NCBI GenBank assembly: GCA_946807835.1
Contig: OX327703.1
Coordinates: 2,859,501 to 2,923,500, forward strand
DNA length: 64,000 bases
Direction: 5' to 3'
Origin: Ailanthus altissimus
Taxonomy: Eukaryota; Streptophyta; Magnoliopsida; Sapindales; Simaroubaceae
Position numbers and translations under genes: made by a program. Positions 1-12,529 of the stretch are shown one piece after another; within the stretch, counting starts at the first letter, position 1, and every line of letters starts with the position of its first letter. The notes beneath the pieces are model-generated. The model saw only the letters and a program-made list of their open reading frames with translations, was not told the origin of the DNA and ran no database searches.

Positions 1-1025
1 TTTTCATGGCAAACAAAGGGGATATTCTGTTGCAAACTGGTTTTGTTAGCTGGCAATATAATTATTTATTTATGTTTTATTTTATTTTTTTGTTGTTTAA
101 ATCGTGCTCTAGAACCTGTTGTGTATACTAAGTGAATTAGTGAACTCTAATATTTTTGTTTCATAATCTCTTCCCTTTTATCTTATCTCTTGGTATTGAT
201 TTCAGTTTCTTAATAGCCACTTTCAAGTATATCATGTTTGAATATGTATATTACAATGATTAGCCTGCAATGAAGACGTACATAATAAAATCACTTGTGT
301 TCATTGGTTGTTTGTTCATAAATTACTGTTAGTAGACTATGGCATGTTGTTATTTTTTTCTCATTGCTGTGCAAATTATGCAAAAGCTTTGAAGTGTAGC
401 AGCTCATTGAAATGGGTGCTTATGTAGCTTGAAAAGTGGAAACCCTTGTATGTTATAGTCGTTCTTCTATAATGGGATTTATCGGGTTGTCCTTTGAAAA
501 ATTAATGTCACGATTATCTGCCTTCTTCTATTCTGCCCTTATATTTTAGATTGAAAAGTTATTGCATTACCAATTCTGTATGTTCGTTTCAGTTCAATTT
601 TTAGTCATTGTCCTGAATCTAATATCCAGATCCATCCAAACAGCTAAAAACATATTAAAGAAACAAAGTGTCGAATCAACTTTTTTCTGTTGAAATGTAG
701 TTGATAACTAGAAAATTAGACGCCATTTATTTCATTTTTGAGGTGAAATAAACAGAGCTTTGTATATTACTCTCTATTATCAAGTAATGTTCCTATTATT
801 CTCTTTGCCTTAGCTTCTTTGTGCATATCTTTTGATGTTGAGTAGACTATGGGAGCAAGACATTTAATATGAGCTTTCTTAAAGTTGTGCATATCTTTTG
901 ATGTTGAGTAGACTATGGGAGCAAGACATTTAATATGAGCTTTCTTAAAGTTCTGATTACTTGGGATATAGTTGTCAGTCCGGGCTTAAAAATGATCTGA
1001 TGACTTCTCATGTTTCTGTATGCAG
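1..1025 (+). other. Intron of the RINGv gene
   Basis: No coding exon is visible before the acceptor at 1021-1025 (TGCAG). The preceding exon, which should encode the first cysteines of the RINGv finger, is not found here, so this is read as the 3' part of a long intron. It contains a perfect tandem duplication, listed separately. Confidence 0.65.
821..952. repeat. Perfect 66-bp tandem duplication
   Basis: Bases 821-886 and 887-952 are identical. Both begin GTGCATATCTTTTGATG and end CTTTCTTAAAGTT. It lies in an intron of the RINGv gene. The lack of differences means either a recent duplication or an assembly artefact. Confidence 0.95.
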
Positions 1026-2735
1026 TTTGCTCATAGGAAATGCATTCAGAGATGGTGTAATAAAAAAGGTGATATCACATGTGAAATCTGCTACCAGGTA
1101 GAAGTTTCTGTCAGCATATCTATTTCTTATAATAGAAAATTTATTTTTCTGTTTGCAATTTTAACCTCTCTGATTTGATGAGTAATTGCAGATCTTTTCC
1201 CCAAATTATTCTCTTCCACCAGCTAGAAGCAACCCTGATGTTATGGCCATTGATATCAGGTAACATTTCATTGTTCTTATTTCAATTTCATTGCTAATCA
1301 TCATTGTTCTTAAAAACAGCTGCTTGGAATTTCCTTCAGTGTTGCTTATAGTTTATGCTAGATAGTAGTGCATCTCGAATGAAATCATCAAGTTTCATAA
1401 AAAATTTTACCCCTTGATTATCAGGCAAGCTTGGGGTCCACACATTGGTCTCCGTGAATCTCATCTTCTAGCGCTAGCAGCAGCTGAGCATCAGTTTCTG
1501 CAATCAGAATACGAGGATTATGCTGTTGCTAATACAAGCAGCATTGCCTGTCTGCGATCTGTTGCTCTAATTGTAAGTAAAACCCTTTTGGAATGCTGTT
1601 TGTGTTTGCTTAAATGTTACTGTACATATGATCTGTGAAGTCTAATGTGGTTGTTAAATGTTCACAGTTGCTAATGGTTTGGCTTATACGCCAAGTTCTG
1701 ATGGCCACTAGAGATTCAGGGATGGTACAGGAATCATCATCACTCTTCAATGTAAGCTATGCTGGTGCAGATATTAGTTGCTTTTACACTTTTTACTTTG
1801 GTGTGAACATATGAGCATTATGCACATATTCTATCGCACCTAGCACAAACACCCTTAGACATATTTATGTGCATTTATGAATGCAATTTGAGTTAAAATC
1901 TCCATCATTAAAAAGTTTGTAGATCCATGTTTTTCTGACTTATATCTGTAACTTGATTATTTTTAATTTTTGGATCCTTAACTCTACATTTGAATTCTTG
2001 ATATCAGTTTCAGGTTTCACTTCTTCAGTTTGCTGGTTTTTTTCTGCCATGCTATGTGATGGTCCGCTCATGGTACGTCATGCAAAGCCAAAGGAGGAGA
2101 CAGGTGGGTCATTCTACCTATGCTTTGCCATGTATAATCCCAACTATAATTTACTGCACAAAGTGTATTTATCGGCTTGTTAAAATGCACGGAAGAATGC
2201 AGAACAATTGACTGCCAAGTGTGAGCACAATTAGATGGTTCTGAAACTGTCTTATTCTAGTTCTTAGCCACGTATGAAGTGATTAAGTGCCTGAATTTAA
2301 GTTGCTTGGGAAGTGAGATGTTAAGACATTTGTCTATGTGGGTTTTTTTTGGAAGATTGGGTTGAATTGTTTTGTGTGAAAACAATCATTTATTTGGTGA
2401 GATAATGCGATTGCTGATAATACATTTACACTTCATTCGTATTTGAAGAAATGATCTATGGAATTTAAGTTGCTTGAGAAGTGAGATGTTAAGACGTTTG
2501 TTTAGGTGGGTTTTTTGAAGATTGGGTTGAATTGTTTTGTGTGAAAACAATTATTTATTTGGTGAGTTACGCGATTGCTGATATATATATTTACTCTTCA
2601 TTCATATTTGAAGAAATGATCTATGGAATCTTCGTATTGTATCCTTATCATAATATGTTTTGACTCTTTTGTAATTTTTTGTCAGTGTTAATTTTATTTT
2701 TCTCTCTTGTTCAGGGTTTGTTCGGGCAACACTGA
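1026..2735 (+). CDS. RINGv-type E3 ubiquitin ligase, 3' part of gene
   Basis: Six exons read by eye with GT-AG borders and preserved phase: 1026-1097, 1192-1259, 1425-1572, 1668-1751, 2014-2103 and 2715-2735 (TGA). The first visible exon encodes FAHRKCIQRWCNKKGDITCE followed by ICYQ, the second half of a C4HC3 RING-variant finger, which recruits E2 enzymes for ubiquitin transfer. The next exons carry the DUF3675-like tail typical of plant MARCH/PIT1-like proteins (RQAWGPHIGLRESHLLALAA), then two hydrophobic stretches (LLMVWLIRQVLMA and VSLLQFAGFFLPCYVMV) that suggest membrane anchoring. The first half of the finger and the start codon lie upstream of base 1. The last exon adds only GLFGQH after a Q/R-rich segment, which seems short for the family, so an alternative 3' end is possible. 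Family assignment is firm; the exact orthologue is not. Confidence 0.88.
2293..2625. repeat. Diverged ~166-bp tandem duplication in last RINGv intron
   Basis: Copy 1 (2293-2460) and copy 2 (2461-2625) both start GAATTTAAGTTGCTTG and end AAGAAATGATCTATG. They differ by scattered substitutions and small indels. Both sit in the final intron (2104-2714), between the last hydrophobic exon and the 21-bp terminal exon. The duplication enlarges the intron and does not change the coding sequence. Confidence 0.92.
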
Positions 2736-3960
2736 TGTAGAGCCATTCTCTTTTCACAAAAATGAAGGCCCTTGACTGTTTTTTGTACCTCCTCATGTTC
2801 ACAGCGATCGAGCGCTTTTGTATGTGGTAATTTCTAGTATAAACCAAAAGATGCCGAAAATTAAGCCAAAAATCTGTTACCAAGAAAATCATTAAGCTTC
2901 ATCACCTGCTTTTATGGGGAAAAATATCCTTGTAGTTTCTGCATAGCTACCTAAGAGCTCAGAAGAAGTGTAAATGAGCAAACTGAGTTCATTAGGGGCC
3001 TTTGTTTCTATTTAATTTTCTTTCTTTTTGAATCTCATGCAAATGTTAATTTTGTAAATGAAATGAGGCTTTTCTCAGTTAAAGATTGTGGTTATGGCAT
3101 GTATAGGCTTCTTAGCTGTGATCTATGTAGTCAAGAGTTGCTACATCAGATGTTTGACAGATTTAGAAATCTGTTTGTTGTGACTATGGGCCAAGGTTAA
3201 AGAAAATTATGACTCAAGGGTTTGTAATTGTGGATCAAAGGATGGTTTCAGACCTTGTAGGTTGAATTTAGAAAAATAACACTAATTTGATTGTTAGAAA
3301 ATTCTGGACAGTGAAGTTTTAAAACCTTAAGGTTTGCTTTCATGGGTTTAAGTGGAAATTGTGTGGTTCAGGGTATGAATAAATGCAATAGGGGGATTTT
3401 TGGTGTTGTATTTCCAGGAAGATTTGTGACAAACTAGTGATGTACATACGTAAACCACCCACTTTGTTGAAGTCAATGGCAATATAGTTATGACCCAAAT
3501 TTATTCCCTAGTTGAATTTTCACTGTAGTTCCATTACATAAGCATTCTTATATCTACTATCTGGGGTTATGTTGAACAGTTCCAGTGATGCTGTTTTTGT
3601 TGATGAATTGTTTTGATGTAATTTTACATCAAATAACAAAAGTAAAAGTAATGTGGATATTTGGTTTATGCTATTGATTTGATTCAGTGCCTGCTTTTGA
3701 ACCAACCCATTAGGGATTTCACTTTGCCTAAATAGTGGCAAATGAAGTTGAAGTGGTGACTTCCCAATAAAGTAAGTCATTGATACGCATGGATTTGGTT
3801 GCAAAACTATTCACTTCTTATAAAATAAAGACAATGAAGAAATTGCATACACAACCCCTAAATGGGAACACATTTTCTTTAACCATCTCAAAGTTCTCTC
3901 TCTCCCTTTTCTTTTATGTGTACAAATTATATGGAAATACCTTCTTTCTCACATAGGCTT
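2736..3960 (+). other. RINGv 3' UTR and downstream intergenic DNA
   Basis: After the TGA at 2733-2735 the sequence is moderately T-rich, with no long open frame and no splice-linked coding pattern. The first 300-400 bases are probably 3' UTR. No AATAAA signal stands out, so the transcript end cannot be placed. Short open frames here show no recognisable protein features. Confidence 0.5.
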
Positions 3961-4000
3961 ACAGTCGTGAGGTAACAATAACGGGGGAGAAGGTCGAAAA

Positions 4001-4102
4001 TCCTTTATTTGGGAGAGAGAATTTTTTACAAAAAGTGGAGAAATAAAAAATTCTTTATCCGAGAGAGAGAATTTTTTTTAAAAAAAGTGGAGAAATAAAA
4101 CG
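4001..4102. repeat. Two tandem 50-bp units
   Basis: Unit 1 (4001-4050) and unit 2 (4051-4102) share the order CTTTAT, GAGAGAGAATTTTTT and AGTGGAGAAATAAAA, with a few mismatches. No gene is nearby and no function is suggested. Confidence 0.8.
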
Positions 4103-6486
4103 TCGTCGAGGAAGGATAAAAGTTAAGATGGTCCGGTGCTTGGTCTCTCGTACTTAAATTTTTAAGTCGTAGATTCGAATTACCTTTCTCTTAATTATAA
4201 TTCTTTAATGTTTGCACTTTAAAGTTGTAGATTCAAGTCATCTTATTCTCTCTCGATTGTAATATTTTGTTATTATTGAAATATTCAGAAATTAAAACCA
4301 CTCTATTACACATTTTTGCTACATAAATTGACCAACAATTAAGTTATTGTTGCCCTTGGATAAAGAAAAACCGTTTCAACATCAAAAACAACAAAAGCTT
4401 AAGAGAAAAAAAAAAAAAATTTGTCGAGAAAGATAAAGAATTGCAAAATTAACGTACATAAATAGATGTAATTGCAAATCGCTTCTTGCAATATTGCATG
4501 GAGGTGATGAACATCAAACTTTAATAATTTATCATATTCATAATGAGTTGGGTAACTAGCTTGATCTGCTTTTTATGAGGCTCTCTTAAGTTTGATGGAC
4601 GAGCTTGTCATGGCCTATGAGTTATAATGTCAATAACATAGAGTGTGCATTATCAGACCTTTATTTTATCTTAATAAGCTCCTATTTAGAATTTTTATTT
4701 CAATTTAGTTTCTTTATAAAAAAAAATATATCGAAAAAGACAAAAGAAATTTTCTAAGTACACATATATATAATTCAGTTTTTTTTTTAACAGTTATGTT
4801 ATATACTTTAAAATCTATTATATATGTTAAGCCCTTAATTTTGTAAATACGTTAACATCTAAACATAAGTGTGAGCAAATTTGATTTTGGGTCAATTCTA
4901 GAGTGTTTGATTCTATTACAAATGATATCGATGTAAAAATGATCGGTTCAAGTTAGAAGAATCAAATCAAATCAAACAAGTTTTGTTCGGTTCAATTTTG
5001 TTTTCAATTTTTTTTTTTAATTTTTTAGTCTATTTTAGGGTTCTTTTTTTAGTTTTAAACCAAATCATACTGAATTGAATTGAATTAGATTCGAATTGGT
5101 TAGTCTCAAATAAATAAAATTAACTATAAAATTGAAACCAATCAAAATTTGATAAATTCGATTTTGTTTTACTCAACCCTACCAAACATTTTTGTTTAAG
5201 AGACGAAGTAAATAGATATAAATAAAAAAAGAAATTATTTATAAAAGAATATAATTTTTTTTTCTTATTTTATAAATAATAGGGTGTGTCAAAAAATATC
5301 CAAAGCAATGGCAAAGGTAAATTAAGATTTAAATAAGAATATTAAAAAATATATAAATTTTTTTAATAATACGAAGGTTGATGAGATAACATAATTCATA
5401 ACATAATGTAAAGTTTCAAAATTTTCTTTTTCTCAAGTAGACCTAATTTATTCTTTTGACAATTGCAGTTATGCCATTTATGACTTTTGACTGTCACTCA
5501 CATGGAAAGTCATATTCATATGGGATTTCCACAAGATTTTGAGAAAAATGACTGCCAAGTGCCACTTCTTCACCAACTTTTTCTTTTCTTTTTTTTTTTT
5601 TAAGAGAAATTGAATTTGACCTTTATTTTAATGAAAAATACATTACAATCCTTTTACCATTAGACTATTTAAGTAAATGTTTCTTCACTTACTTTTTTTT
5701 TTTAAGTTTTAAATTTGAAAATTTTATATTAATTTTGAAATGTGATTATCACTTATTTACAAATTTTTTTACCTACTTTTGATATAAGAGTAAAAAAAAA
5801 AAAAAGAGTCAAATAGAGTCCAATGATTAAAATTTTGTGTTGAAATTAAATTAGAAACTACTTAATGATGATAAACAACAAATAATTTAGAGAAAAAAAA
5901 TCCAAGAACCTTCCAACAAAGATATAGAATCAATGTAATTATGTGATCTTTGCTGCCAATCTTGTGAGGAGAGAGAGAGAGAGAGGAGTATTATTATAAT
6001 ACTTAATTTAAAAGTCTAAGTTTATAAACAAATGTTTAGTATTAATATTAAAGATAACTTTTATCAATTTTTCTCCTATGAAATGTGAATTTAAGTAAAT
6101 CAAGTTTAAGTTAATAAATGAATGCTTAATATTAATATTAAACTCATGTCTTACCGTCCTCTCATATGAAATATAAATTCAAGTAGGTCAAAAACAGAGT
6201 GAATACCCGTAAACTGAAACAGAAAAATAAATCAAGAAATTAACTAAAAACAAAAATATGTAAGTTTGAATTTAAGACTTTAACTTTAATATCATATTAA
6301 TTTTTCATTTAACCCAAAAATTTAAATTGATAGATAAAGACTTCATATTAGTATTAAAGATAAATTTTAATAAAGAATGATAAAATCAACTAAAATATTT
6401 TAAATGGTGATTCCTAACCTATTTTTTATAATAAAAATTTAGGTATTATAATATTTTATTTGTAATTAAAAAAGAAAAGAAAAAAC

Positions 6487-6590
6487 ACATGATAGCTTAG
6501 TTAAGTAATCAAGTGTGTACCTCTTCAATTATGAAGTTAAAAGTTTGAGTCTCAATAATGAGACGATGAAATATTTATTTTTTTTAAGGG
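6487..6590 (+). repeat. SINE-like fragment
   Basis: An A-box-like TAGCTTAGTTAAG (6493-6505) is followed about 48 bp later by a B-box-like AAGTTTGAGTCTC (6541-6553) and then a T-rich tail. This order resembles the tRNA-derived head of plant SINEs. The boxes are imperfect and no target duplication was confirmed. Confidence 0.4.
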
Positions 6591-7591
6591 ATTTATTTCT
6601 TCCCTCCTTTAGGAGTTATATTCCCTTATCATGAAATTATCTCAATCTTTTTTTTTATAAGATATGTGTTTTCCTTTTATAAACTCTAAATATGATATCT
6701 TGTCTTGATATATATAAAAAGTCCTCTAATCTAATACGAGTAATTAGAAAAACAAAAAAGAAAAGAAAAAATGGAAAAAGTTTAAAAATCTTATCCGAAG
6801 AAAGGCATCTTTTTGCCATCATTAGGATATAAGAAAAAAGAACGAATGGTGTGGGTTGGTGCCGTAGCAAAAATTATGTATTGAAAAGGATTTTGCACCT
6901 TCAAGATGTCTTTTCTTTCTCTCTTTCTTTCTCAATCTTAAAAGGAAAAAGGTAGATGTTGACAACGTCCAACATTTACAAATATTTAACCACTTTTTTG
7001 CATTTTGGATTTTTTCTATCCTTTCTTTTTCACTTTCAAAGATGTAAAAAAAATAAAATTGGCACCTAATTCCCTTTTACCATGATCAAATAATAAATTT
7101 GTAAGATTTAAGTGAAATGATTTGTAGATTTTGATTCTATGGTGGGCAATTAAAGAAACTAAAGTTAGATTACAATATGCCAATATGCTATATAAGGGAG
7201 GATTTGACTCACTTACCTCTCTCATTAGTTAACCAACTACAACAAAGATATGAATTTTATAATTGGGAAATTTTTATTTGTTAGCTTCATTTGCAATTCA
7301 ATTATAATATATATATATATATATATATTTTAAAACAATAACATACTAATTTGTTTTTTTTTTAAATTATTACATCAAATATAATTAAATCTCTCCATAT
7401 TTTAGTGCAAGTACAATTTAAATTGATCTAATGAGTTAAGTATTTTATTATATGGTGAGCAACATTATTTAATAAATTCATAATTTTTAATAACTCTTAT
7501 ATAATTTATGATATTTTAAGAATATTGTCACGTGTTCAGGAATTCATTATATAATTAGTTACATAATCTATTAATTCAATTTTTTTTTCTT

Positions 7592-7625
<34 letters not shown>

Positions 7626-8730
7626 ATATATGAACCTTTAAAATTACTTAACACTCTATTGTATTAGGGTAATTGGTTATTATTTTTTTAACACCATTTT
7701 TTTTCTAAAAATCCTTTAAAAAAGATAATGGGTACTTTAGAAAAGAAAATTATATGATAAAATTTAATGGGGCAAAAATAGTTTTCCAATATTTAATTTT
7801 AAGATTATTTTAACATCATTTTCATAAAAGTTTTTTTTCTCCCTCTGTCGAGTGAAATAATATCAAAATTGCACCACATTTTTTTTATTTCCTTTTCCTT
7901 TTTTTTTATTTGTTGTCGTCCTCTTTTAATATGCATAGAAATTATTTGAAAATCAATCACTGAATGTTTTTGTTTTATGTTGGTCGAAATTAAATAAGAG
8001 GAATGTGACAAAAAGAAGAACATAAACTAATGAACTTGCCCATAAAACCACTTATGCTGTTGATAATCCGTGTGTTAGTTGTACAAATTTTTTTTAAAAA
8101 AGTTTTAAGCGATAGTAAGAAGTTTCACTCGCTAAAATATTAAATTTTTAATTCTTAAATTTTATTTAACTTTAAATTATCATTTGTGTATTGCACTTTG
8201 ACGACTACTCGAGTTATATTCCAAGGCATTTAATTTTTTTTCATAAAATGTGCATTAAAAATCCTCTTAATATGTATATATTTTTTATTTTTACACTTAT
8301 AATTTTCAGTTTGCTTGCTAATTCACAACTTTTAATTCAAAAACTAGTTTAATATGAGTCTACAATAAAGAAAATTAATTATTATAATTTATTTATACTT
8401 CGTTTAAGATCAATCGTGTTTGCCTAAATTTTGATTAAAATTAATTTAAGTATTTAAAAAATATTCGTAACTGATTAATTAAGCTGATTTTTCCTATTAG
8501 ATGCTTAATACTAATTAATTTAAGTATTTGAAAAAATATTTACAACTAATTTTAATAGAGCCTTAATACCTGTGATTATTGAACATGAACTTATTTAATT
8601 TTATAGGGTATTTTAGTAAAGATCTCTTAAGATAATAATAAATTTTGGGATTGATTAGTGATGTTTAAAGGGGATACTTTATTCTAATTAAACTTTTCTT
8701 TAAAAAAAAATATTATAACAATCTTTGATT

Positions 8731-8850
8731 GTTTACAATCAAAAATTTATTGGAATATATAATAATGATATAAGGAAATACTTTAAACTTTTTTAATATT
8801 ATAAAATTTATTGATATTTACAATCAAAAATTTATTGAGATATATAATAT
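8731..8850. repeat. Short direct repeat pair
   Basis: TTTACAATCAAAAATTTATT occurs near 8730 and again near 8817, each followed by a close variant of GGAATATATAAT. The two copies are about 87 bp apart and together look like a decayed tandem duplication. A similar pair built on TTAATTTAAGTATTT lies at about 8440 and 8515. Confidence 0.65.
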
Positions 8851-8939
8851 TTGTTGAGCCGCAATTTATAAATTTAGATTTAAGAAACGTCAAATCTACT
8901 CTTTTAAACTCAAAAAAATTAAATATACTTGGTTAAAAA

Positions 8940-9030
8940 TCAAGAAAAAAATATTTTTATTCATAAATGAGAGGGACTTGAACATCAACCCCTAAATTAA
9001 GAGCCAAGATACCCACCACTTACGGGTGAT
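8940..9030 (-). repeat. SINE-like fragment, minus strand
   Basis: On the minus strand an A-box-like TATCTTGGCTCTT (9011-8999) precedes a B-box-like GGGTTGATGTTCAAGTCCCT (8991-8972), and an A/T-rich tail follows. The layout resembles a tRNA-derived SINE head. Family and ends are not resolved. Confidence 0.4.
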
Positions 9031-10321
9031 GGGGTATTTTAATTAAACTTTCATTATCAAAGGATCTTAAGCAATGCAAAATTTCAAGATTTGGTGTCTT
9101 TTTCATTGATCTTCATTTGACATACGATTCCCTATTTTGTGCCACAATTACCGGTGTGTCTACTCTTTGTGAGTATCTAAGCAAAATGGTCAAAGAAAAT
9201 GATTCACTAACCAAGCTCACATGCTCAATTGAGTGTCACAAAATGTAAATTTACATACCACATCACCTCTGATTTGGTGGTGGGTACTCATCTCAACATT
9301 GAATTCGAAATTTTAAGATTTGTTTGATACAAAATTGTTGTGGTTTTAAAGTTGGAGTTTGAAAGTTCAAAGTTTCTATCAATTGAAAGTGCTAATTGTA
9401 GAATAAAAATATGTGGATGTTTGAAAAACACCTAATTGGTGGAGTGAAAGTTAGTGCGTATTTAATAAATTATTATGATTTTTAAAAAAATCTCACTTAG
9501 GTGTTTAATACATTATTTGTAAAATAAAACATATTATTTTATTTAACAATTAAAATATATATTGTTGATCTGAAATTTTGGATTTTGTTCAAATCAATGA
9601 ATTAAATTTATTTTTTGTTGAAAAACAAAATTAAAAATAACAAAATAAAAATAAAAATTTATATCCACTTTACTAAACTTAATAAACTCACTTATGTATA
9701 CTATTAAATAATTATTTTACACAATAGTAATATAAGTTAACATGTCCATTATAAAGAAGAAAAAATCACGGAGAGTTGTAGCCAAATTGGGATCCGCTAG
9801 ATCTATTGGGATATCTTCTTTTTATAATTGTTGTGGCGTTCGGTGATAAAATCCTTTTAAAAATGTATTTAATCTTATTAATTTTATAATTTAAATGATG
9901 ACAATTTATTTGTCAACTACATGATTTAAAAGATAATAATTCTTTCATCAATTTTATAATTTTAAAGATAATAATTTCTTCATTACTTTCTTGATTTAAT
10001 TATATTTTTTTAAAAGGATACAAACTCATTTTTTAAAATTAAGGTTGATGCTGAAATTCAAATAAAAACAAATATAAATTTGATTTTTATTGTATATATT
10101 TTCTCAATATTTATATGCGGAGTAAAAACAATTGTGCTTTAAAAGCAAAGCTCTAAGTATTTACTATATGCAGAGTAAAAACAATTATGTGTAGTAAAAA
10201 CAATTGTGCTTTTTTTGAGTTATGATAATATTTATAATATTTAAAATTATATAATATAATTAATAAATAAAATTAATTTAAAATTTAAAATATATATATA
10301 TATAGCGCTGTTTTGCACCAC

Positions 10322-10341
10322 ACACTGCAGTAGTGCAGTGT
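10322..10341. repeat. Perfect 8-bp stem hairpin in GC island 1
   Basis: ACACTGCA (10322-10329) and TGCAGTGT (10334-10341) form a perfect inverted repeat around GTAG. It is flanked on both sides by TATATATA runs. Confidence 0.85.
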
Positions 10342-10813
10342 ATATATAGAGCTTTTTTTTTTGTTTTTTAATTTCTATTTTTAATTTATATTTAAATATT
10401 TATTTTTTAATTAATGTATAAAAATTAAAAATTAATTTAAATAATTTATTTATTTTATTTAATTAAATAAAATATTAATTTTAAATTAATTTTAAAAAAA
10501 TATTTTTTGATTTATTTTTTAATAATTAATATATTTTAAATAAAATTTTATTTTTTAAATTTATTAAAAAATATAAAAAAAACAAAGTTTGGGCATATTT
10601 GCTTGGGGCGCATGGCTAAACTTTACTTTTTTATTTTAAATTTATTTTTAAAAATTAATTATTTTTCAATTAATGCATAAAAGAGAAAAAAAAGAAAATA
10701 ATTTATTTATTTATTTATTTAAAATATTAATTTTAAATTAATTTAATAAAAAAGAAAAAAAATTAATTTATTTTTTTTAATAATTATTATATTTTTAATT
10801 TATTAAAAAACAA

Positions 10814-10885
10814 AAAAAAAAAGGCAAAGCCATGTGAGGTACATGCCTGGTGCGCGCCTCAAAGCTTGGCTTTGCCTTTTTTTTT
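10814..10885. repeat. Perfect 19-bp inverted repeat around GC-rich loop
   Basis: Arms 10814-10832 (nine A, then GGCAAAGCCA) and 10867-10885 (TGGCTTTGCC, then nine T) are exactly complementary. They enclose a 34-bp GC-rich loop containing CCTGGTGCGCGCC. This is the cleanest foldback structure in the block. Confidence 0.92.
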
Positions 10886-11041
10886 AAATTAATTTATTTT
10901 TAATTAAAAATGTGTGCTTTATTTTTAATTATTATTTTATTTTAATTAAAATTAAATGTGTTTTTTTAGTTAATATATATTTATAATAATTAAAAAATAA
11001 ATAATATAATATAAAAATTAACAAATTAATTAATTTTTTTT

Positions 11042-11111
11042 AAAAATATATAGCGCTGTGGCACGTACCTAGCTCACACCAGGTGCGCGCCACAACACTA
11101 TATATATTTTT
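11042..11111. repeat. Imperfect inverted repeat around GC island 4
   Basis: The left side reads TATATAG, CGC, TGTGGC and the right side GCCACA, ACA, CTATATA. The outer and inner stems pair and the 3-nt segments between them do not. The loop holds CACCAGGTGCGCG. A/T runs extend the outer stem. Confidence 0.8.
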
Positions 11112-11726
11112 AATTAATATTTTTATTTTTTTATATTATATTATTATCTTAATTATTATAAATATTATAATAACTAAAAAAATAACATTTATTTTTTAAT
11201 TAAAAAAATTAATTATAAAAAATATATTAAACGTAATATTTTATTATTATTAAATTAATAGAAAATAATATTTAATTAAATTAAATAAATTTATTATTTC
11301 AATTAATTAATAATTTTTTATACATTAATTAAAATATAAATTAAAATAAAATTTTAAAAACAAATAAAATAAAATAAAATAAGCAAAGCTTAAAAAGAAA
11401 AACAAAGCTTGGCTTGTCCGGCCTGCGCCCAGGCATGGATCCCACCAGGCATGCCCCCTATGGGTTTTTTTTAAATAAATTTTAAAAATATAATTTTATT
11501 TAAAAATATATTAATTATTTAAAAATAAATTATAAAGAATATTTTTTTATTAAATTAATTAAAAAATATTTTTAATTAATTAATTAATTTTTCTTTTTTA
11601 TATTAATTAAAAAATAATTAATTTAAATATAAATTAAAAATAAAAATTTAAAAATAAATTTAAAATTTAAAAAAAAAAGTAAAGCTTAGCTTTGCTTGGA
11701 GCGCATGCTTGAAGCGCATTTGTTAT

Positions 11727-11760
11727 GCCCCTCACGCATGCACTTCGTGCGTAGTGGGGC
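11727..11760. repeat. Hairpin in GC island 6
   Basis: GCCCC-T-CACGCA and TGCGT-A-GTGGGGC face each other across a short loop containing TGCACTTCG. One unpaired base interrupts the stem. The island continues to 11845 and ends in the CACCAGGTGCGTGCCAC core plus a TATATA run. Confidence 0.75.
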
Positions 11761-11850
11761 GCTACCTATAGCGCATGTTCGCAATTAGTGCACTCACCAA
11801 GTGCTCTGGCGCGCACCGAGCGGGCACCAGGTGCGTGCCACTACGCTATA

Positions 11851-12500
11851 TATATATATTTAAAATTTTTAATTATGTTTATTTATTTATTAAATTATTA
11901 TAAATATTATCATAACTAAAAAAAGGCACACATTTATTTTTTTATTAAATTCTTTTTATAAAAATAAAAATCTGTATGAATGGAATGAAATATTTGATAC
12001 ATTCAAAAAATAATGTCAAAAACTTAAAAATAATTATAACTAAAAAAATATAATATCATGATAAAAAATAATTTTAAATAATTTTAAATATTTTTTAAAG
12101 TTATTATTGTTATTATAAATAATTTTTTTAATAATTAATTAAAATTTTAAGTTTTTAATTAATTTATATTAAAAAAATAAAAAAAGAGAAATAATTAAAC
12201 AAAAATTATTAAAATTACAATTGAAAGTAAAATAGGCAACATTATATATATATATTTAATTAACAAAAATTAAAAAATTTGACTTCAGTAAAAAAAAACT
12301 ATACATTAAAACTATGATTAAATACGAAAATTTCCCAAAAGTTTTAGGTTAAGAATTAGATCTAACACTTAATAGTCAATAATTAAAATTTACTGGACTT
12401 TTAACTTTTTATCATTATTCTTAGGTAATTATTTATTATTATATTTTTATTTTGAGGGGAAAAAAAGGACAAACCGTAGAATCAAAACCGTGTGGGTCCA
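11851..12500. other. AT-rich spacer without visible features
   Basis: Low-complexity A/T sequence with short TTTTAAATAATT repeats. I see no gene, GC island or recognisable transposon end. Confidence 0.5.
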
Positions 12501-12529
12501 ACCTACGACTATTAAAAAAAACTCTCCAG

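Larger units (their letters stand above)
4103..10289. other. Gene-free AT-rich intergenic region
   Basis: No credible coding region is seen on either strand. The stretch holds simple repeats ((GA)n near 5970, (TA)n at 7303-7329, (CT)n(TA)n near 7590-7625), poly-A and poly-T tracts, two SINE-like pieces and small duplications listed separately. The short open frames are low-complexity (K/I/F/L-rich), as expected by chance in AT-rich DNA. Confidence 0.6.
10290..11850. repeat. AT-rich block with GC-rich hairpin islands
   Basis: About 1.6 kb of almost pure A/T is interrupted by six GC-rich islands at about 10305-10340, 10585-10620, 10823-10876, 11052-11096, 11381-11465 and 11690-11845. Most islands are bounded by inverted repeats or by TATATA runs. 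Two islands share a core: CACCAGGTGCGCGCCAC near 11077 and CACCAGGTGCGTGCCAC near 11824, each followed by an ACxCTATATATA-type flank. A partial form, CCTGGTGCGCGCC, lies near 10856. No coding potential is seen. It could be a decayed array of foldback elements or of LTR-promoter-like cassettes; I do not recognise a described family. Confidence 0.65.
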
